From JBFWNZ01 sp050250795 (GTDB lineage Bacteria; Pseudomonadota; Alphaproteobacteria; UBA8366): a stretch of 21,207 nucleotides of DNA. Made by a program: the position numbers and the translations under genes. Below, piece after piece: positions 14,205 to 21,207 of the stretch. Under the pieces are notes generated by a model. The model had not been told where the DNA came from and did no database searches. It worked only from the letters and a program-made list of their open reading frames with translations. Where the stretch lies: NCBI GenBank assembly GCA_050250795.1, contig JBFWNZ010000021.1, positions 1-21,207 of the forward strand, read 5' to 3'. Positions within the stretch are counted from its first letter, which is position 1. Each line of letters begins with the position of its first letter.

Positions 14205-15091
14205 TGTCCGGCTTCGACCCGCTTGAGGCCGAACTGGCCCAGATCGACCGCGAGGCGCGCATCGCCCCGCGGCGCCCTTCGCTTCGCGTTCTGCCGATTG
14301 CACTTGCGGGCGTGGCAATCGTCGGATTCGCCATCATCGTCTGGTACGCCTACAGCACCGGCGTGCGTGAGGGCAGCGAGACGGCCGCGCCATTGCTTCG
14401 GCCGGATGGGCCGGTCAAGGTCATGCCCGAGAATCCCGGCGGCATGGAAGTTCCGCACCAGGACAAAACCGTCTTCAACAGGATCGACGAGCAGGGCGAA
14501 AGCGGCACCGAGGTGGAGCGCCTGCTTCCGCCGCCGGAGACACCCCGTGCGCCGCCGGGCGAACTCGCCGTCGGACCCGGCGTCACGCCGCCGGATTCTC
14601 CCGGCCGCATTCCGATGCCTGCCGTGCCGCAACTGCCGTCGCAAGATCCGGCTTTGGCCGATGTGCGCCGGGTTCCCGTTCCCCAGCAGCCTGCGCCGCC
14701 CGTGCGCCTGACGCCGGAGACTCCGCCAGCCGCACCGGCACAGCCGCAAGCGCAGGTTCCTGCGCCTGCCGCTCCGGCCGCCCAGCGCCCGGCAGTTTCC
14801 ACGCCCACGCCGCCGCCGGCCCCACCGGCGCAAACCGCTACCGCAGGCACGTTCCGGATACAGATCGGCGCCGTGAAGTCCGACGCGGCAGCCCGCCAGC
14901 AGTGGCAGAACGTGTCGCAGAAGAATCGCGACATCCTGGCGAACGTGGCGCCAATCGTCGAACGGGCGGACCTGGGAGAGAAGGGCATCTTCTACCGTAT
15001 CCAGGGCGGCGGATTCGAGACGCGGGCGGCAGCCCAGAGCACCTGCGATGCGTTGAAGAGCCGCAATGTCGGGTGCTTCGTTGTCCGATAA
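14204..15091 (+). CDS. SPOR-domain inner-membrane protein
   Basis: A 295-residue bitopic membrane protein expected to bind septal, glycan-denuded peptidoglycan. A charged cytoplasmic N-terminus (1-28) is followed by one transmembrane helix (about 29-50, VLPIALAGVAIVGFAIIVWY). A long low-complexity periplasmic linker (about 105-212) is very rich in Pro and Ala. The C-terminal SPOR domain (about 216-295) begins GTFRIQIGAVKS and contains IFYRIQGGGFETRAAAQSTCDALKS. Before the linker is PGGMEVPHQDKTVFNRI (79-94), which I recall as a recurring motif in alphaproteobacterial SPOR proteins. ATG 14204 overlaps the argS stop by one base with GAGGAG 8 nt upstream; a GTG at 14201 is the alternative. The argS-SPOR-nagZ order ties it to cell-wall work. 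Confidence 0.9.
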   Translation: MSGFDPLEAELAQIDREARIAPRRPSLRVLPIALAGVAIVGFAIIVWYAYSTGVREGSETAAPLLRPDGPVKVMPENPGGMEVPHQDKTVFNRIDEQGESGTEVERLLPPPETPRAPPGELAVGPGVTPPDSPGRIPMPAVPQLPSQDPALADVRRVPVPQQPAPPVRLTPETPPAAPAQPQAQVPAPAAPAAQRPAVSTPTPPPAPPAQTATAGTFRIQIGAVKSDAAARQQWQNVSQKNRDILANVAPIVERADLGEKGIFYRIQGGGFETRAAAQSTCDALKSRNVGCFVVR

Positions 15092-16109
15092 GCATGGCGG
15101 TACCGGTTGCGCCGCCATCTTCGGTCTGGCCGGCCTGCGGCTTCTTGAGGACGAGCGGACCCTGTTCCGTCAAGCCCAGCCCGCCGGTTACATTCTGTTC
15201 GCGCGGAACATTGAATCGCCCCATCAAATTAAAGAACTAACATCCGATCTTCGCAGCTTGAGCGAATTCGATCCGCTGATCCTGATCGACCAGGAAGGCG
15301 GTCGTGTGGCGCGCTTACGGCCACCGCACTGGCGTGCCGCTCCGCCGGCCCAACGCTTTGGGGACCTTGCGCAGGTGGATCGGGCTGCCGCTTGCCGGGC
15401 GGCAGCGCTGAATGCGGGGTTGCTGGCCGCGGAGCTGGCGGCCCTAGGCATCAACGTCGATTGCGCGCCGGTTCTCGACCTGCCTGTGCCGGGCGCACAT
15501 GACATCATCGGCGACCGCGCCTTTGCCCAGGATGCCGAAACCATTGGCATCCTGGGGCGCCGCTTCTGCGAGGGGATGATTGCGGCAGGCGTCCTGCCAG
15601 TGATCAAACACATTCCAGGTCATGGCCGGGCCACGGTCGACAGCCATCATGACCTGCCGCGCGTGTCGAGCGGTCTCGCGACGCTGCGGGAAACCGACTT
15701 CGCGCCCTTCAGAGCGTTGTCGGACATGCCGCTCGCCATGACGGCCCACATCGTCTACGACGCCATCGATCCCGACGCGCCTGCAACCTTGTCCAGAAAG
15801 CTCGTCCAGGAAACGATCCGCGGCGAGATCGGTTTCGATGGCCTGCTGATGACCGACGATCTGGGCATGCGGGCGCTGACCGGCACGCCGGGCTCCTTGG
15901 GCGTCTCTTCGCTGGCAGCGGGTTGCGACCTCGTTCTCCATTGTTCGGGCAATCTGACGGAGATGCGTGAACTGGCAGAGGCCTGCGGAGCGCCGAGCGG
16001 CGAAGCCCGGACGCGAATCGCGCGGGCGATGGCATTGTTGCCTGCCGAACCGCCTGCGGTGGACATGGCGGCCATGCAGGACGAACTCGCAAGCCTTCTG
16101 CCCGTGTGA
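15066..16109 (+). CDS. nagZ: Beta-N-acetylhexosaminidase (NagZ)
   Basis: A 347-residue glycoside hydrolase family 3 enzyme of cytoplasmic peptidoglycan recycling, which removes GlcNAc from GlcNAc-anhydroMurNAc products. Motifs are FARNIES (45-51), IDQEGGRVARLR (74-85), VIKHIPGHGRATVDSHHDLP (179-198) with the Asp-x-His general acid/base pair, and LMTDDLGM (261-268) containing the nucleophile Asp. There is no signal peptide, as expected. The ATG at 15066 overlaps the SPOR gene by 26 nt and has GAAGAG close upstream. Later in-frame starts would cut into the fold only slightly, so the start is fairly but not fully certain. Neighbours SPOR and argS upstream and a site-2 protease 9 nt downstream suggest one operon. 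Confidence 0.95.
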   Translation: MSGASLSDKHGGTGCAAIFGLAGLRLLEDERTLFRQAQPAGYILFARNIESPHQIKELTSDLRSLSEFDPLILIDQEGGRVARLRPPHWRAAPPAQRFGDLAQVDRAAACRAAALNAGLLAAELAALGINVDCAPVLDLPVPGAHDIIGDRAFAQDAETIGILGRRFCEGMIAAGVLPVIKHIPGHGRATVDSHHDLPRVSSGLATLRETDFAPFRALSDMPLAMTAHIVYDAIDPDAPATLSRKLVQETIRGEIGFDGLLMTDDLGMRALTGTPGSLGVSSLAAGCDLVLHCSGNLTEMRELAEACGAPSGEARTRIARAMALLPAEPPAVDMAAMQDELASLLPV

Positions 16110-16118
16110 GACGCAGAG

Positions 16119-16802
16119 ATGGGGGAGGGGCTGCTCTATAAGGTATCGGTCTGGGCAGTGCCGGTCCTGCTGGCAATCACCCTGCACGAGGCGGCGCACG
16201 GCTTTGCCGCGTGGCGCCTGGGCGATCCGACGGCACAACGCCTGGGGCGTGTGTCGCTGAATCCTTTCCGGCATATCGACCTTTTCGGCACGATCCTGTT
16301 GCCGGCGCTTCTCCTGTTTCTGCGTGCGCCGTTCATGTTCGGGTGGGCAAAACCGGTACCGGTCGTCTTCCGAAATCTGCGCAATCCTCGCCGCGGGATG
16401 GTGCTTGTCGCGGCAGCAGGTCCAGCCATGAACCTGCTGCTGGCTTTCCTGTCGGCACTGCTGCTGCACACCCTTCCGCTGATCCCCGGCGAAGCGCGGG
16501 GATGGATGGCCGATACGGTCCGCAACTCGATCCTGCTGAACCTCGTACTGGCTGCGTTCAACATGCTGCCCCTGCCGCCGCTCGACGGCGGTCGTGTCGC
16601 GGTCGGCCTTCTGCCGGCACCTCTCGCCCGGCCATTGGCCAGGCTGGAGCGGTACGGAATGGCAATCCTGATCGGCGCCTTGATCCTGCTGCCTTTGCTT
16701 GCGCGGCAGTTGGGAACGGAGTTCCGCCTGTTCGAATGGATTATCGGCGGCGCCGTCGCATTCCTATGGCAGGTGATCGGGACGCTGGCCGGTGTAAGAT
16801 AG
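16119..16802 (+). CDS. Site-2 protease family (M50) intramembrane metalloprotease
   Basis: A 227-residue polytopic inner-membrane zinc protease. ITLHEAAHGFAAWRLGD carries the HExxH zinc site (His23, Glu24, His27). NPFRHIDLFGT and GWAKPVPV are group-typical loops. The third zinc ligand is Asp156 in FNMLPLPPLDGGRV. There is no PDZ domain, so it belongs to the compact S2P group rather than the RseP type. Five to six hydrophobic segments are visible. It lies 9 nt after nagZ and 4 nt before scpA, with no strong ribosome site, so it is probably translated as part of the nagZ-scpAB run. The substrate is unknown; membrane-bound regulators or remnant peptides are typical for the family. Family assignment is firm. 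Confidence 0.92.
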   Translation: MGEGLLYKVSVWAVPVLLAITLHEAAHGFAAWRLGDPTAQRLGRVSLNPFRHIDLFGTILLPALLLFLRAPFMFGWAKPVPVVFRNLRNPRRGMVLVAAAGPAMNLLLAFLSALLLHTLPLIPGEARGWMADTVRNSILLNLVLAAFNMLPLPPLDGGRVAVGLLPAPLARPLARLERYGMAILIGALILLPLLARQLGTEFRLFEWIIGGAVAFLWQVIGTLAGVR

Positions 16803-16806
16803 TGGG

Positions 16807-17637
16807 ATGAGCGCGACCAACGATCCGGGCCGGATGCCGAGTTTCGCCTTCGAGGACGAACGGCCGGACTATCTGAACGGCAAGGACCCGGAGGCGCTGT
16901 TCCTCGACCTCGATGGCTTCGAAGGGCCCATCGACCTGCTGCTGGCGCTGTCCCGCGATCAGAAAGTCGATCTGACCAAAATCTCGATCCTGCAACTGGC
17001 CGATCAGTATCTGGCCTTCATTGAGCAGGCCCGCGCCCTCCGCCTCGAAGTCGCCGCCGACTATCTCGTGATGGCGGCATGGCTGGCCTATCTGAAATCG
17101 CGGATGCTGCTTCCCACGCCGGCCTCGGAAGACGAGCCGAGCGCCGCGGAACTGGCGGCCCGGCTCGCGTTCCAGCTGCAACGCCTCGAGGCGATCCGAA
17201 CTGTCGGAACCCGCCTTATGGCGCTGCCCCGGCTGGGTCATGAGTTCCATCGTCGCGGCGCCCCGGAACCGTTGGAGATCCTGCGCCATCCCGTTTTCGC
17301 GGTCAGCCTGTTCGACCTGCTCACCGCCTATGCCAATCAGCGCCAGCGGCTGGCCGCATCGCATGTGGAAATCCGGCCGAGCGAACTCTATTCCATGGAG
17401 CGTGCGCTGCGACGTCTGGAATCGCTCGTCGGCGACATTCCCGATTGGACCACCCTGGCGAGCTTCCTGCCTCCGGGCATTGCCGATCCGCTGGTCGCGC
17501 GTTCTGCCCTGGCAGCCACGTTCGTCGCCAGCCTGGAACTTGTGCGATCCGGCCGCATCGCCTTACGCCAGCAGGAAGTTTTCGGTCCTCTCTATCTTCG
17601 GACACGACCGCCGGAAGACACGCAGGAGGCGGAGTGA
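16807..17637 (+). CDS. scpA: Segregation and condensation protein A
   Basis: A 276-residue kleisin subunit of the SMC-ScpAB condensin, bridging the SMC head and neck and binding ScpB dimers. The N-terminal SMC-binding region has the hallmark LDLDGFEGPIDLLLALSRDQKVDLTKISI split over residues 33-60, followed by LADQYLAFIEQARALRLEVAADYLVMAAWLAYLKSRMLLP. A central linker and a C-terminal winged-helix region (FVASLELVRSGRIALRQQEVFGPLYL) end the protein. The N-terminal 25 residues (FAFEDERPDYLNGKDPEALF) are an extension common in alphaproteobacterial ScpA. It precedes scpB by a single base. Chromosome segregation here would use SMC rather than MukBEF. Confidence 0.95.
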   Translation: MSATNDPGRMPSFAFEDERPDYLNGKDPEALFLDLDGFEGPIDLLLALSRDQKVDLTKISILQLADQYLAFIEQARALRLEVAADYLVMAAWLAYLKSRMLLPTPASEDEPSAAELAARLAFQLQRLEAIRTVGTRLMALPRLGHEFHRRGAPEPLEILRHPVFAVSLFDLLTAYANQRQRLAASHVEIRPSELYSMERALRRLESLVGDIPDWTTLASFLPPGIADPLVARSALAATFVASLELVRSGRIALRQQEVFGPLYLRTRPPEDTQEAE

Positions 17638-17638
17638 G

Positions 17639-18325
17639 ATGGACCGCTTCCAGCAAATGCGAATCATCGAGGCGATCCTTTTTGCGTCTGCGGAGCCGGT
17701 TTCGGAGGCATCGCTGCTGGCCCGGCTGCCGTCCGAGACCGACATTGCCGGCATCCTCTCCGATCTTCAGGCATTTTACGGCAACCGGGGCATCAACCTC
17801 GTGCGCGTGGACAAAGCCTGGGCGTTTCGCACCGCCACCGACCTTGCAGAGCATCTGCGGGTGGAAACCGCGGTCGTCCGCAAGATGTCGAGGGCTGCGG
17901 TGGAGACGCTTGCCATCGTCGCCTATCACCAGCCGGTGACCCGCGCGGAGATCGAGGAAATCCGCGGTGTGGCGCTCAGCAAGGGAACGATCGACATCCT
18001 GCTCGAAGCCGGTTGGATCCGTCCCCGTGGACGCCGCCGCTCACCGGGCCGCCCTGTCACTTGGGGGACAACCCCTGGGTTCCTCGACCATTTCGGCTTG
18101 GAAAGCCTGGATGCTCTGCCGGGTGTCGATGAGTTGAAGGCAGCGGGTCTGCTCGACCGTCGTACCGGCCTGGGCGGCCCCTTCAGCCCTTCGGAAGAGA
18201 GCGAGGAGGAGGATCCCATCGAGGATGACGGCCAGGGCGTGCTTTTCGAAGATGAAGAGGATGAGGCACCGGATGACGGCGCCGCACTGGACGCGTTGGA
18301 GCGGTCCTACAAGCTCAAGGATTGA
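17639..18325 (+). CDS. scpB: Segregation and condensation protein B
   Basis: A 228-residue partner of ScpA and SMC. Two winged-helix domains are visible: RIIEAILFASAEPVSEASLLARLP (8-31) and MSRAAVETLAIVAYHQPVTRAEIEEIRGV (83-111). A connecting GRRRSPGRPVTWGTTPGFLDHFGLESLDALP block (130-160) is typical of the family. The last 45 residues are strongly acidic (SEESEEEDPIEDD...DEEDEAPDD), a disordered tail. AGGAGG lies 9 nt before the ATG, inside the end of scpA. Adjacent scpA confirms the role. The next gene, an ABC ATPase, starts 20-59 nt downstream depending on its true start. Confidence 0.95.
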   Translation: MDRFQQMRIIEAILFASAEPVSEASLLARLPSETDIAGILSDLQAFYGNRGINLVRVDKAWAFRTATDLAEHLRVETAVVRKMSRAAVETLAIVAYHQPVTRAEIEEIRGVALSKGTIDILLEAGWIRPRGRRRSPGRPVTWGTTPGFLDHFGLESLDALPGVDELKAAGLLDRRTGLGGPFSPSEESEEEDPIEDDGQGVLFEDEEDEAPDDGAALDALERSYKLKD

Positions 18326-18345
18326 TCTGATCCGCGAACTCTGCG

Positions 18346-19449
18346 ATGGACACTGACTCGCAGTTGAGGCCGGAATCGAGTGCCATGTCCGTGAGCGTTC
18401 CCGCATTGGAATTCGCGAGCGTCCGCCACGCATATGGCGAGGTCGTCGCCGTGGACGATTTCTCGCTCGCGGTCCAGCCGGGCGAGGTCGTCTGTCTGCT
18501 AGGCCCGTCCGGATGCGGAAAGACGTCGCTTCTGCGCATTGCCGCAGGGCTGGAGACGCTCCAGCATGGCCGCGTCAGCATCGGCGGCCGCGTCGTGGGC
18601 GATACCGGCATAGCGGTGCCGCCGGAACAACGGAGCGTCGGGCTGGTCTTCCAGGATTACGCGCTGTTCCCGCATCTGACCGTCGCCGGCAACGTCGCCT
18701 TTGGGTTGCCTCGGGATTTCCCCGGACGGCAGCAACGCGTCATGGAGGTTCTCGCATCCGTCGGGCTGGAAAGCTGCGCCGGGCGGTATCCGCATGCCTT
18801 GTCCGGCGGCCAGCAGCAGCGGGTTGCCCTGGCCCGCGCCCTTGCACCGCGCCCCTCGGTCATTCTTCTGGATGAGCCCTTCTCGGGTCTGGACGCGCGC
18901 CTGCGCGATCAGGTCCGCGACCAAACGCTCCATGTTTTGAAGCAAGCAGGGGCCGCGACGCTTCTCGTGACGCATGACGCAGAGGAAGCGATGTTCATGG
19001 CCGACCGTATCGCCGTGATGCGATCGGGGCGACTGGAGCAGGAGGGACAGCCCGAGACGCTCTACTGCGCGCCGGCAAGCGCATTCGTGGCCGAGTTCTT
19101 CGGCGAGGTGAACCGTCTGGCGGGCACGGCCAAGGACGGCTGGGTCGAGACACCCCTGGGACGGCTGCGCGCAGCCTCGATACCGGACGGCGCGGCCGCG
19201 GACATCCTGATCCGGCCGGAGGGGCTGCGGCTCATTCCCCAACACGAGGCCGGCAGTGCAGCGGGGCGCGTGCTTGCTGCCAGAATGCTGGGACGCAGCA
19301 GCCTCGTTCACCTGTGCATGTGCAGATCGGTCGGTCAGCGCCTTCATCTGCATGCACGCATCCCCGGACGCTACCTGCCGCAGGAAAACGCCGAACTTGG
19401 AATCGTCCTCGACGACAGTCAGGCATTCGTATTTCCGGCAGCCGGCTGA
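18346..19449 (+). CDS. ABC transporter ATP-binding protein (FbpC/PotA-like importer class)
   Basis: A nucleotide-binding subunit of an importer, 367 residues from the first ATG. Walker A is GPSGCGKTS (53-61), the Q-loop VFQDYALFPHLTV has Gln103, the signature is LSGGQQQR (152-159), Walker B is VILLDEP (172-178) and the switch His is His210 (VTHDAEEA). The C-terminal 110 residues form a TOBE-type regulatory domain (NRLAGTAKDGWVETPLGRL). VPPEQRSVGLVFQDYALFPH is close to ferric iron and polyamine ATPases of this class. No permease or binding-protein gene is in the window, so the substrate is open. The start is unsure: ATG 18385 (MSVSVPALEFASV) is nearer the usual domain start, and neither site has a good Shine-Dalgarno. 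It separates scpB from tatA. Confidence 0.88.
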   Translation: MDTDSQLRPESSAMSVSVPALEFASVRHAYGEVVAVDDFSLAVQPGEVVCLLGPSGCGKTSLLRIAAGLETLQHGRVSIGGRVVGDTGIAVPPEQRSVGLVFQDYALFPHLTVAGNVAFGLPRDFPGRQQRVMEVLASVGLESCAGRYPHALSGGQQQRVALARALAPRPSVILLDEPFSGLDARLRDQVRDQTLHVLKQAGAATLLVTHDAEEAMFMADRIAVMRSGRLEQEGQPETLYCAPASAFVAEFFGEVNRLAGTAKDGWVETPLGRLRAASIPDGAAADILIRPEGLRLIPQHEAGSAAGRVLAARMLGRSSLVHLCMCRSVGQRLHLHARIPGRYLPQENAELGIVLDDSQAFVFPAAG

Positions 19450-19477
19450 CCGAGACGCCATGCCGCGTCCAGCCCGT

Positions 19478-19505
19478 TTGTCTTTGCCGGGCCGGAAGGT
19501 TAAAA
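19478..19505 (+). promoter_or_regulatory. Possible tat operon promoter
   Basis: TTGTCT (19478-19483) and TTAAAA (19500-19505), 16 nt apart, lie in the 102 nt gap before tatA. This is one of the longer gaps in the right half and AT-richer than its surroundings. The matches are weak, so this is a suggestion only. Confidence 0.2.
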
Positions 19506-19551
19506 CCAACAGAACAGCGCCGCGCCGCACGCCTCTTCAAGGAGAGCCCGT

Positions 19552-19788
19552 ATGGGAACATTCAGTATCTGGCATTGGCTTATCGTCCTTGCCGTCGTCA
19601 TCATTCTTTTCGGCGGGGGCGGGAAACTGTCGCGGCTGATGGGCGACATGGGCAAAGGCCTGAAGTCGTTTAAGCGCAACCTCTCGGACGAAGAGGCGAG
19701 CGCATCCGACGACGAGAAGAAGCCCATCGAGGCATCGAAGTCCGCCGCGACGTCCTCCTCGGATCGGGAAAGCGCCGTAAACCGCTAA
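19552..19788 (+). CDS. tatA: Sec-independent protein translocase subunit TatA
   Basis: A 78-residue pore-forming subunit of the twin-arginine translocase, which exports folded proteins across the inner membrane. A short N-terminal transmembrane helix (about 5-19, SIWHWLIVLAVVIIL) leads to the FG hinge (Phe20-Gly21). The amphipathic helix GKLSRLMGDMGKGLKSFKRNL (24-44) is followed by a charged, Ser-rich disordered tail. AAGGAG stands 7 nt before the ATG, the best ribosome site of the tat genes, in keeping with TatA being needed in excess. It is followed by tatB after 33 nt. The small size and layout separate it clearly from TatB. Confidence 0.96.
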   Translation: MGTFSIWHWLIVLAVVIILFGGGGKLSRLMGDMGKGLKSFKRNLSDEEASASDDEKKPIEASKSAATSSSDRESAVNR

Positions 19789-19821
19789 TCCGACGCCGGC
19801 GCGTCCTCACAGCGAGCCCGC

Positions 19822-20193
19822 ATGTTCGACGTCGGCTGGCAGGAATTGTTCATCATCGTGCTCGTCGCGCTTGTCGTGGTCGGGCCGAAGGAACTGCCGC
19901 GCCTGCTGCGAACCATCACGCTCTGGGCGCGGCGGGCGCGGCAGATGGCCCGCGAGTTCCAGGACGGGCTGGAAGATTTGGCGCGCGAGGCGGATATCGC
20001 AGACATCAAACGCAAGCTTGAGCGGGAGGCCGAGACGATCGTCGATCAAGGCCGCTCCATCGACCCCACGCGCGCGATCGATGCGACGGCCCGCGAAGTC
20101 GAAGCGTCCATGCCGGCGATGCCGCCGGCTCCCGAAACGCCCGATCAGGGCAAATCCAACCCGTCCGGTTCTTCCGGAACGCCGAGCGCCTGA
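19822..20193 (+). CDS. tatB: Sec-independent protein translocase subunit TatB
   Basis: A 123-residue subunit that forms the substrate-receptor complex with TatC. The N-terminus MFDVGWQELFIIVLVALVVVGPKELPRLLR (split over residues 1-30) shows the conserved Glu8, the transmembrane helix and the GPKELP hinge that distinguish TatB from TatA. A long charged amphipathic helix (ARRARQMAREFQDGLEDLAREADI) follows. The tail from about residue 95 is Pro/Ser-rich and disordered. The ribosome site is weak. tatC starts 3 nt after its stop, so the two are probably translationally coupled. Confidence 0.96.
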   Translation: MFDVGWQELFIIVLVALVVVGPKELPRLLRTITLWARRARQMAREFQDGLEDLAREADIADIKRKLEREAETIVDQGRSIDPTRAIDATAREVEASMPAMPPAPETPDQGKSNPSGSSGTPSA

Positions 20194-20196
20194 TCC

Positions 20197-21021
20197 ATGA
20201 CGGACGAACTCGACGATTCCAGAATGCCGCTGCTCGACCACCTGGTGGAGTTGCGCCGGCGTCTGCTCTACGCTTTTGCAGGCTTCTTCGTCTGTTTCCT
20301 CGTCTGTTTCTATTTCTCCGCGGAAATCTTCAATTTCCTGGTGGCGCCGCTGGCCCATCTCTGGGCGCATGAAGCCGGCAGGCGCATGATCTTCACAGCC
20401 CTCCACGAGAAGTTCATCACCAACGTCAAGGTTGCCTTCTTCGCTGGTGCCTTCCTGTCGTTTCCGATCATGGCGACGCAGCTCTGGATATTCATCGCTC
20501 CGGGGCTCTACAAGAACGAGAAGCGAGCATTCCTGCCGTTCCTGATCGCGACGCCCGTCCTGTTCTTCCTTGGCGGCGCATTCGTCTACTACTTCGTGCT
20601 GCCTGTGGCCTGGCAGTTCTTCGCCGGCTTCGAGCAGGCATCGTCCGAAGGGACGCTCGCCATCCAGCTCGAACCGAAGGTCGACCAGTATCTGTCCCTG
20701 GTCATGCGCATGATCTTTGCTTTCGGCATCAGCTTCGAATTGCCGGTTCTGCTGACCCTGCTGGCGACAGCCGGGATCGCCACCAGCACCGGCATGCGGG
20801 AGAAGCGCCGCTATGCGATCCTCATCGCATTCGTTGCGGCCGCCGTCTTGACGCCCCCCGACCCCCTGAGCCAGATCGCTCTCGCGCTCCCCATGATTCT
20901 GCTCTACGAAATCTCGATACTCTGTGCGCGCATGATCGAACGGCGCCGCGCCACGGCAGAAGCCGAGGGAGAATCGGAAGGCTCGAAAGCACCTACGGGA
21001 AACACCGAGGCGGACGGCTGA
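20197..21021 (+). CDS. tatC: Sec-independent protein translocase subunit TatC
   Basis: A 274-residue, six-helix inner-membrane protein that recognises the twin-arginine signal peptide. Typical elements are MPLLDHLVELRRRLLYAF (10-27) with the signal-binding Glu17, and FTALHEKFITNVKVAFFAGAFLSFP in the first periplasmic and second helix region. IFIAPGLYKNEKRAFLPF (with the conserved Glu of the second cytoplasmic loop) and FGISFELPVLLTLL follow. The C-terminal tail is hydrophilic and acidic (about 245-274) and longer than in E. coli TatC. Its TatB partner is encoded 3 nt upstream. The 71 nt to serS hold no clear terminator. Confidence 0.97.
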   Translation: MTDELDDSRMPLLDHLVELRRRLLYAFAGFFVCFLVCFYFSAEIFNFLVAPLAHLWAHEAGRRMIFTALHEKFITNVKVAFFAGAFLSFPIMATQLWIFIAPGLYKNEKRAFLPFLIATPVLFFLGGAFVYYFVLPVAWQFFAGFEQASSEGTLAIQLEPKVDQYLSLVMRMIFAFGISFELPVLLTLLATAGIATSTGMREKRRYAILIAFVAAAVLTPPDPLSQIALALPMILLYEISILCARMIERRRATAEAEGESEGSKAPTGNTEADG

Positions 21022-21092
21022 ACTCGAGCGCAAGGTGGACGTGATGAACCGAGCCGCCGTATAACGCCGCCGCCCAGGACTTCGAGAGAGCG

Positions 21093-21207
21093 ATGCACGA
21101 CCTCCGATTCATCCGCGAGCAGCCCGACGCCTTCGACCGCGGTCTCGCGCGTCGAGGACTTGAGCCGATGGCAGAGCGGGTCCTCGACATGGACCGCCGC
21201 CGGCGCC
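21093..21207 (+). CDS. serS: Seryl-tRNA synthetase, N-terminal start (3' end outside window)
   Basis: Thirty-eight codons are visible, beginning MHDLRFIREQPDAFDRGLARRG and continuing open to the right edge. MxDLRxIRExPxxFDxxLxRRG is the standard opening of bacterial seryl-tRNA synthetase, leading into its tRNA-binding coiled-coil arm. A GAGAGAG stretch close upstream may serve as the ribosome site. tatABC followed by serS is a common alphaproteobacterial order, which supports the call. Catalytic motifs are outside the window. Confidence 0.88.
   Translation, partial: MHDLRFIREQPDAFDRGLARRGLEPMAERVLDMDRRRR

Noticed and set aside
12396..14318. 640-codon minus-strand frame opposite argS
   Set aside because: It mirrors argS, shows no domain and has codon-shadow composition. 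The same applies to the long antisense frames at 1302-2474, 8325-9461, 3988-5088 and 19807-21033.

Overview
This 21.2 kb window is GC-rich, almost fully coding chromosomal DNA from an alphaproteobacterium, most likely of a Rhodospirillales-like lineage. That placement is inferred from protein flavour and from the gene order on the right half (erpA/xth facing dgt-argS-SPOR-nagZ-scpA-scpB-tatABC-serS). I see no tRNA, rRNA, CRISPR array, insertion sequence, integrase, phage gene or defence gene. No gene-free stretch exceeds 150 bases; the longest is 6204-6352, between emrE-like and ilvD.

Left part (1-5863, all + strand): the 3' end of valS, then a GMC-family FAD oxidoreductase, a calcineurin-like phosphoesterase with an altered metal site, a sodium:solute symporter and a class I methyltransferase. 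From the oxidoreductase onward the gaps are 20, 50 and 4 nt, so these four could be one transcript. They may form a small uptake/oxidation unit, but no substrate can be read from the sequence.

Middle (5874-9979): a minus-strand EmrE-type small multidrug transporter is divergent from ilvD (branched-chain amino acid and pantothenate precursor synthesis). Two perfect palindromes lie in the shared control region. ilvD is followed after 4 nt by a GTG-started GT41/SPINDLY-like glycosyltransferase and then by a SnoaL-like (NTF2-fold) protein.

Right part (9981-21207): a minus-strand pair, erpA-like Fe-S carrier then exonuclease III, is divergent from a tightly packed + strand housekeeping run. That run is dGTPase-like protein, argS, a SPOR-domain membrane protein, nagZ, a site-2 protease, scpA, scpB, an orphan ABC ATPase, tatA, tatB, tatC and the start of serS. 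It joins translation, cell-wall recycling and division, chromosome condensation and Tat export. The site-2 protease and the ABC ATPase are the two members whose role in the run is least obvious.

The most interesting observation is the phosphoesterase at 2888-3745. All three ligands unique to metal site 1 of the superfamily are replaced, while all ligands of metal site 2 are kept. Most of the rest is ordinary core genome. I found no convincing multi-gene system that is clearly new.
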